A stretch of 64,000 nucleotides of DNA, from assembly GCA_016234935.1 (NCBI GenBank), contig JACRNL010000005.1, positions 172,600-236,599 on the forward strand. Reading direction: 5' to 3'. Positions 1 through 8,065 of the stretch are shown piece after piece (position 1 is the first letter of the stretch; the number at the start of each line of letters is the position of its first letter). This DNA comes from Deltaproteobacteria bacterium (GTDB lineage: Bacteria; Desulfobacterota; GWC2-55-46). Under the pieces are notes generated by a model. The model was not told where the DNA came from and made no database searches. It saw only the letters and a program-made list of their open reading frames with translations. A program made the translations under genes and the position numbers.

Positions 1-172
1 TATCAGCCACTGCCCTGAAGCTCGCGCCCTTTGGAACGCTGACAATGCGCAGACCGGCCTCTCTGGACGCGGGCGCGTAAAATATGATGTAGAAATGGGC
101 GGCAAGGAGACAGATAGTCGCCAGGACGGCAAAGATTATGTATTCCGCTGTGCGTTTCGGACGTTTTTGCAT
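1..172 (-). CDS. mltG: MltG/YceG-like endolytic murein transglycosylase, N-terminal fragment
   Basis: This is the first 57 codons of a gene that runs off the left edge. The start is the ATG at 170-172, only 4 bp after the ruvX stop. Visible are a basic N-terminus (MQKRPKRTAEY), one membrane segment at about residues 9-31 and the start of a periplasmic part reading LRIVSVPKGASFRAVAD. That last stretch fits the LysM-like beginning of the MltG family, whose members cut nascent glycan strands and help end peptidoglycan elongation. Placement directly after ruvX is common for mltG. The catalytic Glu lies outside the window, so the call rests on the N-terminus and context. Confidence 0.72.
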   Translation of the reverse strand, partial: MQKRPKRTAEYIIFAVLATICLLAAHFYIIFYAPASREAGLRIVSVPKGASFRAVAD

Positions 173-176
173 GGGT

Positions 177-629
177 TTAATCTTTGCTGGAATTTTTGCG
201 GCTGTCGAGATATCCCTGCAGGATATATGCGGCGGCCATTTTATCAACCGCCTGCTTTCTTTTAGCGCGGCTCACGTCGCCGCTTAGCATCACCCTCGTG
301 ACGGCCACGGTTGAAAGCCTCTCGTCCCAAAAGACGACAGGCAGGGTTTTCATCCGGCCATGCCTTTGACTTAGCGCCTGACCGAGCTTTTGGGCAAATA
401 GTTCGGTCTGCGCGGCCCTTTCTCCCTTTGACCCGTCCATGTTCACCGGCAGGCCGATGACGACCCCGCCGACCTCGCGCTCTTCCATGAGCGCGGCAAG
501 CTCGGCCATGTCGCGGCTGATGCCAGTTCGTCTCAGCGTATACAGAGGCATCGCCATAGAGCCGGTTTCATCGCTTAAAGCGACGCCTATGGTCTTCGTG
601 CCAAGGTCAAGTCCCAAATATCGCATCAT
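177..629 (-). CDS. ruvX: RuvX/YqgF family Holliday junction resolvase-like, pre-16S rRNA nuclease
   Basis: A 150-residue protein of normal family length. It opens with MMRYLGLDLGTKTIGVALSD, the RNase H-like fold signature with the first catalytic Asp. It continues with VIGLPVNMDGS and WDERLSTVAV (second acidic site) and has the late Asp in KQAVDKMAAAYILQGYL. The family was linked to Holliday junction resolution and, in E. coli, to 16S rRNA 5' end maturation. Two Met codons open the frame and no clear Shine-Dalgarno sequence separates them, so the start could be three bases further in. It is followed at once by mltG on the same strand, which suggests a two-gene transcript. Confidence 0.93.
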   Translation of the reverse strand: MMRYLGLDLGTKTIGVALSDETGSMAMPLYTLRRTGISRDMAELAALMEEREVGGVVIGLPVNMDGSKGERAAQTELFAQKLGQALSQRHGRMKTLPVVFWDERLSTVAVTRVMLSGDVSRAKRKQAVDKMAAAYILQGYLDSRKNSSKD

Positions 630-671
630 CTAATAATATACATTTTTACCCCTGTTTTTTCAATGTATTTC

Positions 672-700
672 TTGACTTTGGCAGGCCGTTAATATATGAT
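672..700 (+). promoter_or_regulatory. sigma-70 type promoter of tRNA-Val
   Basis: TTGACT at 672-677 and TATGAT at 695-700 are separated by 17 bp. The predicted transcript start at about 707 lies 30 bp before the mature tRNA. The same TTGACT-17-TATNNT layout recurs before the trp leader. Confidence 0.7.
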
Positions 701-736
701 TTTAATCCGGCGTTGAAGCTCTTTCCAATCAAAAAC

Positions 737-811
737 GGGCGGTTAACTCAGCGGTAGAGTGTCACCTTCACACGGTGGAAGCCACTGGTTCGAACCCAGT
801 ACCGCCCACCA
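737..811 (+). tRNA. tRNA-Val (anticodon CAC)
   Basis: A full cloverleaf can be folded by hand. The acceptor stem GGGCGGT pairs with ACCGCCC. The D arm is ACTC/GAGT. The anticodon stem is TCACC/GGTGG with loop TTCACAC, giving anticodon CAC for codon GTG. The T arm is ACTGG-TTCGAAC-CCAGT. The discriminator A and the CCA end (809-811) are encoded. It is a lone tRNA with its own promoter and is followed by a J-family repeat. Confidence 0.96.
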
Positions 812-849
812 TTTTTTCTCAGCAGGTTGCTGAAAAACTCGAAATTTGG

Positions 850-976
850 ACAGGCTGCTCAAAAACGTCCAGATGCGAGGCGTCGAGAAGCGACGAATGA
901 GGCGCACTTTAGTTGTGCGCCGCAGTGAGAAGCGACGAAGACAACGAAGCAGATGGGCGTTTTTCAGCAGCCTGTT
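850..976. repeat. J-family element with terminal inverted repeats (J1)
   Basis: About 127 bp bounded by CAGGCTGCTCAAAAACG on the left and the inverse of CAGGCTGCTGAAAAACG on the right, so it is MITE-like in form. The interior is rich in GAAGCGACGAA motifs and holds a small palindrome (GGCGCACTTTAGTTGTGCGCC). Related copies lie near 21.07, 23.25, 45.31, 46.45 and 46.58 kb. No protein is encoded. The right end provides the TAA stop of hydG. Confidence 0.7.
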
Positions 977-2387
977 AGAAATAAAGATCCCTTTCGCCTT
1001 GTTTAATCCTTTCAAGCTTTTCGATGGTCTGTTTTTTTATTGCCGGGTTTTCTATGGCTTCGATGGACTTTCTTATTATCTCCATGCCGAGCGTTCTGCC
1101 CTCCGGGGAGGCGGTGTCCTCGATGTATTCAAACAGGGTAAGGATGCTGTTCGGCTGGCAGAATGCTTTGATGCCCCTGCCGGATTCATGTATGTCGCCG
1201 GGCTTTGCAAGCTCCATGAAGGCGCTGCCCGTCCTTTGCTTCCTGTAACAGGCCGTGCAAAAGCTCGGCGTAAAGCCCTGCTTCATTACGCCGATGGCTG
1301 TCTCGTCAAGCGACCTTTTGTCCGAAAGCTCGAACTGGGCAATGTTATCCCCTTTGCTTTGACCGCCCGGCGCCGTGCTTGAGGCGGCGCTGGTCTGGCT
1401 TATGCCGAGCCTGAAGGCCGTCTTTCTGATTTCAGGCCGCTCCCTCGTCGTTATTATCATCCCTGTATACGGAACGGCAATCCTGAGAACGGCTATGAGC
1501 CTTAAAAATTCATCATCCTTAACAAGAAAATCCGGCGTCATCTCCACGGACGCGGCCGGCCTGAACCTCGGCACGGAGATGGTATGCGGCCCGACGCCGA
1601 AGGTCTTTGAAAGATATTCAGCGTGCGCGATAAGCCCTAACGTTTCAAAACGCCAGTCATAAAGCCCGAAAAGCACGCCTATCCCGACGTCGTCTATGCC
1701 GCCTTTAAAGGCATTATCCAGCGCATAGAGCTGCCTTGTATAGTCGCCCTTCGGCCCCTTGTGCATCTTTTCAAAGGCCGGCCTGTGATAGCTCTCCTGA
1801 AAGAGCTGATACGTGCCTATGCCTTTGGCCTTGAGCAGCCTGTAATTTTCCACGGTCGTGGCGGCGATATTGACGTTTAAACGCCGTATCCCGCCCTTGC
1901 CGGTCTTTGCCGAATAGACCGCGTCTATTGCCTCGAGGATATAGTCTATGGGGTTATTGACAGGGTCTTCCCCTGCTTCGATAAGCAGCCTCCTGTGTCC
2001 CATGTCTATGAGGCGGCGGGCCTCGGCGCGTATCTCGTCCATTGTGAGCTTCCTGCGCCCGGCCTTGTTGCCTGCATGGAAGCCGCAGTATCCGCAGTCG
2101 TTCACGCAGTAGTTGCTGAGGTATAGCGGGGCGAAGAATACGAGCCTTGCGCCGTATATGGCGTTCTTGATGAAGGCCGCGGTCTCGAATATGCCGCTTT
2201 CAGCTTCAATGCCCTCAACGTTTAAAAGCATTGCCGCCTCTTCAAGGGTAAGCCCTTCAAGCCGTTTCCCCTTGGCAAGCAGGTCTGACAGCGCTTCCAT
2301 TGAAGGCTTTGCAGCCTTCTCAAGGGCATCTTTGATTCTTCTTTCGTTAATGAAAGTATCCTGCATCATCTCAAATCTTGCCCTCAT
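975..2387 (-). CDS. hydG: HydG, radical SAM tyrosine lyase of [FeFe]-hydrogenase H-cluster assembly
   Basis: HydG cleaves tyrosine to make the CO and cyanide ligands of the H-cluster. The 470-residue length is typical. The N-terminal radical SAM motif is C94-X3-C98-X2-C101 (SNYCVNDCGYCGF). The C-terminal auxiliary cluster motif begins C377-T-A-C380-YRKQRTG, with a further Cys at 410. That last spacing (29 residues after C380) is longer than the CX2CX22C recalled for characterised HydG, so a small insertion there is possible. The stop codon falls in the edge of repeat J1. A hydE-like gene lies upstream on the same strand. hydF and the hydrogenase itself are not in the window. Confidence 0.93.
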   Translation of the reverse strand: MRARFEMMQDTFINERRIKDALEKAAKPSMEALSDLLAKGKRLEGLTLEEAAMLLNVEGIEAESGIFETAAFIKNAIYGARLVFFAPLYLSNYCVNDCGYCGFHAGNKAGRRKLTMDEIRAEARRLIDMGHRRLLIEAGEDPVNNPIDYILEAIDAVYSAKTGKGGIRRLNVNIAATTVENYRLLKAKGIGTYQLFQESYHRPAFEKMHKGPKGDYTRQLYALDNAFKGGIDDVGIGVLFGLYDWRFETLGLIAHAEYLSKTFGVGPHTISVPRFRPAASVEMTPDFLVKDDEFLRLIAVLRIAVPYTGMIITTRERPEIRKTAFRLGISQTSAASSTAPGGQSKGDNIAQFELSDKRSLDETAIGVMKQGFTPSFCTACYRKQRTGSAFMELAKPGDIHESGRGIKAFCQPNSILTLFEYIEDTASPEGRTLGMEIIRKSIEAIENPAIKKQTIEKLERIKQGERDLYF

Positions 2388-2392
2388 TTGCC

Positions 2393-2500
2393 CGTAGTGC
2401 GAGGCCTTAGCCTCGCTTCCCCGCTTAAAACCTGCGGGGACATGGTTTTACAGCACTCTTGCCTGATTGCAACAAGCTCGGTAGAAGCCTCGCACTACGA
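2393..2500. repeat. B-family element (REP/BIME-like) between hydG and hydE (B1)
   Basis: About 108 bp with inverted ends CGTAGTGCGAG and CTCGCACTACG. Just inside the left end is a hairpin GCGAGGCCTTAGCCTCGC. An H-like palindrome (CCCCGCTTAAAACCTGCGGGG) lies at about 2420-2440. It is almost the same as copy B2 at 11735-11841. The GTAG tetranucleotide before the stem is typical of REP sequences. It fills most of the 169 bp gap between the two maturase genes. Confidence 0.72.
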
Positions 2501-2556
2501 ACCTCTCCCCCGCCGCCTCAGTCGTAGAAACAGGTCTTCAGACCTGTTATCCGCCA

Positions 2557-3846
2557 TTATTTTTCAAATTCCTCGAACATTTTTTTTTCGAGCATACGGT
2601 AGCTCAGCGCTTCCTTGAACAGGCCGTAGTTTTCCCAGATTTCTTCTTTGCCATGGTACTTGTCCGGGTATATCCGGTAGTGGCCCCTGTATTTTTCAGG
2701 GGTAAGATTGAACATCAATGAATTGGCGCCGGAGGACAGTCCGAGCCTTCTTCCCTCCTCGCTCTCTATCGTCTCAAGGGCGGTTGTCACGGGTATCTTC
2801 GCCTTCGGCATGAAGAGCCTTGAAACGGCCGTGACCTTCAGGGCCATTTGCGCGCTTCCCGCGGGATGTCCGGCAAGCGGGGTGGACTGGCAGGGGATGA
2901 ACGGGCCGACAGAAACCATATTCGCGCCAAGCTCCTTCATTGTGATTATATCTTCGGCTATTGCCTCTTCCGTCTGGCCGGGAAGGCCGATGAGGAAGCC
3001 TGACGCAAGGTAGTAGCCGAGCTTTTTTATCCCTTTTAAAAGCTCAAGCCTCTTGTCAAGTAACTGCCCTGGATGGATGGAGTCATACAAGGCGCGGTTT
3101 GAAGTTTCAAAGCGCATAAGCGCCCCGCTTGCCCCGGCGGCCTTCATCCTAACGTAGCATTCAAGGCTGCGTTCGCCCACGCTCATGAAGACAAATACCC
3201 TGCAAATCTTTTTTATCCTGACGATTATATCTGCGAGCATATCATCGGTATAATAAAAATCGTCGCCGGACTGAAGGACTATGAGTTTGTATCCGCGCCT
3301 ATTGACGGCGTCGCCTGCCGTTTCCGCTATCTCGTCCGGCGTCATCCTGTAACGCCTGACGTCCGCAGAGCCTTTTCTCAAGCCGCAGTAAAAGCAGTCC
3401 CTCACGCAGTGGTTTGAAAATTCGACTATCCCGTGTATGCAGAAAAAATCCTTCAGATGGGCCTGCCTTACCGTATTGGCCTCGGCAAAAAGGGTTTCAA
3501 GCTCCAGCGGGTCTTCGGTCTTTAAAAGCCTTATAATATTCTCTTTCGAAAGCCCGCCTGCGGCGTGGCTTTTTAACAGTTCCAGAAACTCCCTGTCTAA
3601 CCTTGAAACGTCTATGTGGCCTTTTGGCTCAAGCAGGGCTAATATCTCACCGGCGTCTGTTTGGCTTATCCTGCGTATGGCGACGTCATAGGCGCACAGC
3701 ACCCAGTCCCCTGCCTTGAGGCCGGGCAATTCCACAGCCTGTATCTTACGGACGCCGCCCGAACCTTCGACGGTAATATCCGCAACAGATGAACCTGCGA
3801 CAGAATTTTCTACTGATAACACCTTTGCCGGAATCGTCAGGCACAT
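2557..3846 (-). CDS. hydE: HypC/HupF domain fused to HydE-type radical SAM maturase
   Basis: Residues 1 to about 75 form a HypC/HupF-like OB-fold domain. It starts MCLTIPAKV, with the essential Cys2 of [NiFe]-hydrogenase chaperones, and contains GDWVLCAYDVAIRRI. Residues of about 85-429 are a HydE/BioB-like radical SAM enzyme with C147-X3-C151-X2-C154 (CVRDCFYCGLR). HydE takes part in forming the dithiolate bridge of the [FeFe] H-cluster, and the neighbour hydG supports that role. The total of 429 residues is about 75 longer than HydE alone. The fusion joins parts of the two separate hydrogenase maturation systems. Other HydE-like radical SAM enzymes (PylB, HmdB) remain possible, but the hydG context favours HydE. 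Confidence 0.86.
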   Translation of the reverse strand: MCLTIPAKVLSVENSVAGSSVADITVEGSGGVRKIQAVELPGLKAGDWVLCAYDVAIRRISQTDAGEILALLEPKGHIDVSRLDREFLELLKSHAAGGLSKENIIRLLKTEDPLELETLFAEANTVRQAHLKDFFCIHGIVEFSNHCVRDCFYCGLRKGSADVRRYRMTPDEIAETAGDAVNRRGYKLIVLQSGDDFYYTDDMLADIIVRIKKICRVFVFMSVGERSLECYVRMKAAGASGALMRFETSNRALYDSIHPGQLLDKRLELLKGIKKLGYYLASGFLIGLPGQTEEAIAEDIITMKELGANMVSVGPFIPCQSTPLAGHPAGSAQMALKVTAVSRLFMPKAKIPVTTALETIESEEGRRLGLSSGANSLMFNLTPEKYRGHYRIYPDKYHGKEEIWENYGLFKEALSYRMLEKKMFEEFEK

Positions 3847-4012
3847 TGGTTTGATATTGCCGGACGCGCGCCATGAAAGTTCGTGCGCCGGATATTCTCC
3901 GTAAATTTTTACATTGAATTAAACCGTCTTAGAGATTGTACTCCGGCATCCGTTTGCCGTCAATACGCGCGGCAGGCAGGGTGGTCTGAAAAACTCGGAG
4001 AGGAATGAAAAA

Positions 4013-4102
4013 GATTAAAGTTTTTTGGCCGCCTGCGGTAGCAAAGCTGAATGGTTGCATTTTAGCTTTAGCCGTGCGCAGCACTTTTTCAAAAAAGGTA
4101 AG
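4013..4102. repeat. A-family element in the 3847-4179 gap
   Basis: The gap between hydE and the DUF4124-like gene is 333 bp. Positions 4013-4102 hold an A element. It has ATTAAAGTTTTTTGG at the left, then a segment reading GCAAAGCTGAATGG and CTTTAGCCGTGCGCAGCAC, and ends in a T/A-rich hairpin. The remainder (3850-4012) shows nothing recognisable apart from a possible J fragment at 3985-3997. Confidence 0.65.
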
Positions 4103-4179
4103 TGAGATAATCCTTGCAAACCGATGCAAAACGTATAAAAATAAGCCCTCACCCGATAAAACAGCTTTCGGAGCTTCTC

Positions 4180-4977
4180 ATGAAACAGGCCTTTTTATAT
4201 CTTACAGCCCTGTCGCTTGCGTGCATACTTTTGCCGTCATTATGCAATGCCGAGATATACAAGTACGTTGACAAAAACGGGACTGTCATCATGGTGGACG
4301 ACGTGACGAAGGTCCCTGAAGCCTACCGCGGCCAGATGGAAGTGAGCGGCGGCCGTCGCAGCAAGGAAAGGCCGGCCACGGCCCTGCCAACGCAGGCTGA
4401 CTCGCAAAAACTGCTTAAAAACCTCACTGCCGAACCGTCAGCTCCGGTTGCAGGGGTCGAGCCCCTTGAAGGGGTTCAACCCCCGAAAGACGAAACCAGA
4501 CCCGCCGCCTTAATGCGGCGAATTTCCGCGGCCCTTGACAAGCCCGGCCTTGGCGTCGGATTAAAAATCATTATCGTTGTTATAGCCGCAATAGCCGCGT
4601 TTCTCGTTATAGGCAGGGCCGCCGAGACGGTTGAAGCGAAAAAGGCCGGCGTCCTCATCTGCATACTTTTGATAGGCGCGGTCTCGGTCTTTCTTTTCAG
4701 GGTGTCCGCGCAAAAGGCCGCGGACAGGATAGCCGCCGTGATGAAAAACGTTCGAGGCATTCAGGGGAAGCTGCAAGGGCGGACGGAAACGGCCCGGACA
4801 ATCGAAAATGAATTTAAGGGCGAACCCGGCCCAGCGCCGCCGAGTCTGCCGGGCCAGACGGACACAGCCCGGATGAACGATAATGACCTTTTGAAAGAAC
4901 CGGACGCCGCGGCATTGAATGCAGCGCCGGGCGAAGAAAAGATCACCTTAACAATGCCGCTACCGCCCAGAGATTGA
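4180..4977 (+). CDS. exported/membrane DUF4124-like protein with in-frame repeat
   Basis: The start chosen is the ATG at 4180, preceded by GGAG and giving a clean signal peptide (MKQAFLYLTALSLACILLPSLCNA). A longer frame from 4114 reads out of an upstream repeat. Residues 25-56 (EIYKYVDKNGTVIMVDDVTKVPEAYR) match the DUF4124 pattern, a small periplasmic module of unknown role. A C-repeat encodes GVEPLEGVQPP at about residues 92-102. Two hydrophobic segments follow at about 126-147 and 154-175. The tail is low in complexity and rich in Pro, Glu and Asp. The product is therefore probably anchored in the inner membrane. Its 3' end overlaps the convergent Nramp gene by 18 bp. No function can be named. 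Confidence 0.75.
   Translation: MKQAFLYLTALSLACILLPSLCNAEIYKYVDKNGTVIMVDDVTKVPEAYRGQMEVSGGRRSKERPATALPTQADSQKLLKNLTAEPSAPVAGVEPLEGVQPPKDETRPAALMRRISAALDKPGLGVGLKIIIVVIAAIAAFLVIGRAAETVEAKKAGVLICILLIGAVSVFLFRVSAQKAADRIAAVMKNVRGIQGKLQGRTETARTIENEFKGEPGPAPPSLPGQTDTARMNDNDLLKEPDAAALNAAPGEEKITLTMPLPPRD
4453..4485. repeat. C-family palindromic repeat inside a coding region
   Basis: GGGGTCGAGCCCCTTGAAGG followed by GGTTCAACCCCC, read in frame as GVEPLEGVQPP between two low-complexity parts of the DUF4124-like protein. The same motif is found in four other genes of the window. Confidence 0.8.
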
Positions 4978-6297
4978 CATTGACAGTGACAACAGAAGCA
5001 GATTGACCGCTCCGGGCCTTACGGTATCCGCCAAGAGCAGCGCGTTCAAAAAAACCGCGACGCCCGCCGAAGTCCAGAGGAGCGTATTTTCCAGCCACGC
5101 GGTTTTAAACTGCCCCATGACCCGTTTGGATGACGTCAATATTATGAGAGGCAGCACGGTCAGCGGAAGCTGAATGCTCAATACCACCTGACTCCAGATG
5201 AGGGCGTTAAAGGCGTCTGAAATCAGGAAAACAAAAAAGAGCGCGCTGATAAGCGTAATGAGCGCGCCTGTGCGCGAATGGCTGTCCTTCAGGTCAAGCG
5301 GTTCGCCGAACATCCCGGCAAAGATGCTCGCCCCGGCCATGGCCGCCGTGACAGACGACGAAAGGCCGGACAGAAGAAGGGCAAAGGCAAAGACCGTCGC
5401 GGCCAGAGAACCGAGAAAGGGCTTTAGCGTCACGTGCGCCTCGGTCAGCGTGGAGATGGTCAGCCCGTTGGAATAAAAGACCGCCGCCGCGACCAGCATC
5501 ATCGCGCTGTTTATAACCCAGCCCGCGCTCATGGCCGAGAGCGTGTCGAGAAACTCATATTTAAGCCTCTTTTTCATCACCTCCGCGCCCTCAAGGTTCC
5601 ACTGCCTGCTTTGGATTATCTCGGAATGCAAAAATATATTATGCGGCATAACGACCGCCCCTAAAACGCTCATAAGCACGGGCAAAGACCCGGCGGGGAT
5701 GGACGGGACTGCCCAGTTTCGAAAAGCCCCGCCTGCGCCGAGCCATTCCACCTTGACAAGTAAAAGCTCAAATATAAAACTTATCCCGATAAGCGCCACA
5801 AAGGCGATTATCCATCTTTCTATCTTCTTATAGCTGTTTGAAAACACCATAAAGCCCGTGAACGCGGCGGCAAAGACCGCGCCCACGGCAAGGGGCGCGC
5901 CGGTGAGCATATTTATCCCTATGGCCGCGCCTAATAGCTCCGCAAACGCCGTAGCCGCAGACGCGCCGACCGCGCTGAGGAGTATGACTCTACTCGTCCA
6001 TTTGCCGAAAAACTTTGCGCAAGCCTCGGCAAGACAAAGCCCTGTGACTATCCCTAAATGGGCCGCATTATGCTGTATGACGATGAGCATGAGCGTCCCG
6101 AGCGAAACCACCCAGAGAAACTTATACCCATACACCGACCCCGCCGCCATATTAGCCGCCCAGTTGCCCGGGTCAATGAAGCCAACGGTCACGATGAACC
6201 CCGGCCCGATATACCTCAAAAGCTCCAGCCCGCCGAGCTTTGGGGTGTGATTGGCGAAGATGTTTTTTATTTTAACGAGGTTTTTTTGGTGGAACAT
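4960..6297 (-). CDS. mntH: Nramp family divalent metal (Mn/Fe) transporter
   Basis: A 445-residue, very hydrophobic protein with about 11-12 membrane segments. Both Nramp metal-site motifs are intact: D42-P-G-N45 in the first helix (GFIDPGNWAAN) and M217-P-H-N220 in the sixth (VVMPHNIFLHS). The Met in the second motif is a mark of transition-metal, not Mg2+ or Al3+, Nramps. It should import Mn2+ or Fe2+ with protons across the inner membrane. It stands alone, convergent with the gene on its right flank in the complementary strand, and no Fur or MntR box was recognised. Confidence 0.93.
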   Translation of the reverse strand: MFHQKNLVKIKNIFANHTPKLGGLELLRYIGPGFIVTVGFIDPGNWAANMAAGSVYGYKFLWVVSLGTLMLIVIQHNAAHLGIVTGLCLAEACAKFFGKWTSRVILLSAVGASAATAFAELLGAAIGINMLTGAPLAVGAVFAAAFTGFMVFSNSYKKIERWIIAFVALIGISFIFELLLVKVEWLGAGGAFRNWAVPSIPAGSLPVLMSVLGAVVMPHNIFLHSEIIQSRQWNLEGAEVMKKRLKYEFLDTLSAMSAGWVINSAMMLVAAAVFYSNGLTISTLTEAHVTLKPFLGSLAATVFAFALLLSGLSSSVTAAMAGASIFAGMFGEPLDLKDSHSRTGALITLISALFFVFLISDAFNALIWSQVVLSIQLPLTVLPLIILTSSKRVMGQFKTAWLENTLLWTSAGVAVFLNALLLADTVRPGAVNLLLLSLSMSISGR

Positions 6298-6429
6298 GGG
6301 TGACCGTTTTTTTGGTTTGATGTTTTGATTATAGCGGGAATGAGGGGAAAATGCGGGAGAAAATAAGGATTATTCACAGATGGGCGGTTGGGGGTTGTTT
6401 GGTGGGGGGGCGTAGTTCAACCCGAGCTA

Positions 6430-6951
6430 CTATACTGAAGCACCAAATTGAGTAGTATGACGGAGAAACAACTGAAGTTTATAGTTTCCTCGACTAGACA
6501 CATAGGGTAGCCCTGAGCGAACGAACCCGGAACGTTCGAGAGTACGGTGCATGCGCACATTGTCCATGCGCGATGTAGCGAACATGCCCATGCCACCGAC
6601 AGCGGCAATCGCAGCACTTACGAGCTTGTGCGAGAAACCACGACTACGAGCGGACGGTATTACATGAACCCATCCAAGCTCATAAGGGAAGGCTGAAGTC
6701 TCAAGAGCAACGCCAGCCTTTTCGGACACTGACCTACGATAATTTGGCAAAGGCTGTTTCAATGCAGCAACGCCCATAAGGTGTTGTTCTTCAGTCATAA
6801 AAACGAGGAATTTTGCAGCGTTTCGAACGCGAATCTCCAGACCAGAGGCCGCAACCTCTCCCCCAGTACAAACCAGATTAACGAAGCGCTCTAATTCGGC
6901 ATCAGAACATTCCGTAGGTTTTTTAACGATGATACACTCGGAACGACTCAT
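6430..6951 (-). CDS. GNAT-fold acetyltransferase-like protein
   Basis: A 173-residue protein with a GNAT-like core. ELGWVHVIPSARSRGFSHKLVSAAI resembles motif A (R-x-x-G-x-G/A), with Phe-Ser where the last Gly is usual. DNVRMHRTLERSGFVRSG resembles motif B. The substrate cannot be inferred. It has no operon partner and lies in a low-coding stretch with repeats on the upstream side. Its codon use looks less G/C-biased at third positions than its neighbours, which could mean recent acquisition. That was judged by eye only. Confidence 0.7.
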   Translation of the reverse strand: MSRSECIIVKKPTECSDAELERFVNLVCTGGEVAASGLEIRVRNAAKFLVFMTEEQHLMGVAALKQPLPNYRRSVSEKAGVALETSAFPYELGWVHVIPSARSRGFSHKLVSAAIAAVGGMGMFATSRMDNVRMHRTLERSGFVRSGLPYVSSRGNYKLQLFLRHTTQFGASV

Positions 6952-7049
6952 AGATGTCTGTTACCGACCTCTGTCCAATTTTTGCGAAGTGTAATTTACT
7001 GCCTTATATTTTCGGTGTCCACAGTTCCTTATATGCGAGACCTAAGCTT

Positions 7050-7118
7050 GTAGGGTGGGCATCGCCCACCAAAATATCAGCGACGCACTATGTAAATGGT
7101 GGGCTGTGCCCACCCTAC
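7050..7118. repeat. F-family inverted pair (BIME-like, F1)
   Basis: GTAGGGTGGGCATCGCCCACC on the left and the inverse GGTGGGCTGTGCCCACCCTAC on the right, about 30 bp apart. Each half is itself a hairpin preceded by GTAG, the layout of paired REP sequences. A second copy with the same order lies at 11505-11572. The rest of the gene-free stretch 6952-7347 holds a D element (next entry) and otherwise AT-rich sequence with no signal I recognise. Confidence 0.75.
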
Positions 7119-7166
7119 GCCTAACACTTTCTTAGTATAGCAGAAGTGCAGCAATGGTGATTTTTT

Positions 7167-7204
7167 CACCCCCGCCCCGCCCTCCCCCGTCAAGGGGGAG
7201 GAGA
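7167..7204. repeat. D-family repeat (D1)
   Basis: CACCCCCGCCCCGCCCTCCC followed by CCGTCAAGGGGGAGGAG. This is the family whose translation reads LTPTLP-P-KGE. Other copies are near 8.16, 11.85, 16.80, 53.98, 55.18 and 57.72 kb and inside metG. Confidence 0.7.
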
Positions 7205-7347
7205 AAAAAATCCAACGGCTTATAATAAGAATAATTTGGGTTGAGGAACAAAACCCAACACAATGCGATTGTTGCAATTGTGATCGCCCGCGTAGCGCCG
7301 TATCTTATCATTCGTTGGGTTTCATACTTCAACCCAACCTACTTATT

Positions 7348-8040
7348 CTACCCTTCCCCTTTCACCCCATACCCCAGATAATTCATCGAGGTATCGCGGG
7401 AAATCTTGAACTCTAACTTCAGCGTGTCAAGGCTCATGCCCTTTATTTCCATTGTCTCAACGTTGTTTTCCTTGAGTATCCGCACGAGGACCGAGGGTTT
7501 GATGAATTTATTGAAGTCGTGAGTGCCGTTGGGGATCATGTGCAGGATATTTTCAGCGGCGAAGACTGCGAGAAGGCGCGCGCGGACGGTTTTGTTTATC
7601 GTGCCGAAGAAAAAGATGCCGCCGGACTTGAGCATCTTCAGCGCATCGGCGAGAAAACCTTTTAAATCGTCCACGTGCTCAAGCACCTCGGCGCAGACGA
7701 TGACGTCAAACTTCTCCGGGTCTTCCATCAAAAGGCCGGAGGGCGAAAGGACTCGGTAGTCTATCGAAAGCCCGGCCTCGTCAGCGTGCTTTTTAGCCGC
7801 GTCTATGGCAACAAGGGAAAGGTCGATGCCCGTGACCAGCGCTCCGCTTAAGGCAAACCTCTCGGACAAAAGCCCGCCGCCGCAGCCGATATCAAGCACG
7901 CGGGCGCCCTTTAAATCCCCTGCCTTTTTAGCGAAGTAATCAAAGCGCAGCGGATTTATCAGATGGAGCGAAAAGAGCCTGCCCGAAGAGTTCCACCAAT
8001 CGCCGCCGAACTTATCGAATTTTTCGGATTCAGTTGTCAT
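7348..8040 (-). CDS. ubiG: UbiG-like SAM-dependent O-methyltransferase
   Basis: The start taken is the ATG at 8038-8040 (MTTESEKFDKFGGDWWNSSG), which matches the usual UbiG beginning. The open frame continues 40 codons upstream, but those codons translate REP hairpins and are unlikely to be coding. Motif I for S-adenosylmethionine is at residues 48-57 (VLDIGCGGGL), followed by EVLEHVDD and a C-terminal NYLGYG. UbiG methylates ring hydroxyls in ubiquinone synthesis. Placement after ubiC-like, ubiA and ubiD supports a quinone role. The product quinone is not certain, because no hydroxylases are present. Confidence 0.85.
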   Translation of the reverse strand: MTTESEKFDKFGGDWWNSSGRLFSLHLINPLRFDYFAKKAGDLKGARVLDIGCGGGLLSERFALSGALVTGIDLSLVAIDAAKKHADEAGLSIDYRVLSPSGLLMEDPEKFDVIVCAEVLEHVDDLKGFLADALKMLKSGGIFFFGTINKTVRARLLAVFAAENILHMIPNGTHDFNKFIKPSVLVRILKENNVETMEIKGMSLDTLKLEFKISRDTSMNYLGYGVKGEG

Positions 8041-8065
8041 AGGCCGCCTCGCAATGCACCTGATT

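Noticed and set aside
846..1382. 178-codon plus-strand frame beside the tRNA
   Set aside because: It reads the J1 repeat and then the antisense strand of hydG; no ribosome binding site or family similarity.
7077..7332. short frames reading PLTGEGGAG-like peptides
   Set aside because: Translations of a D repeat, outside any gene; no start signal.
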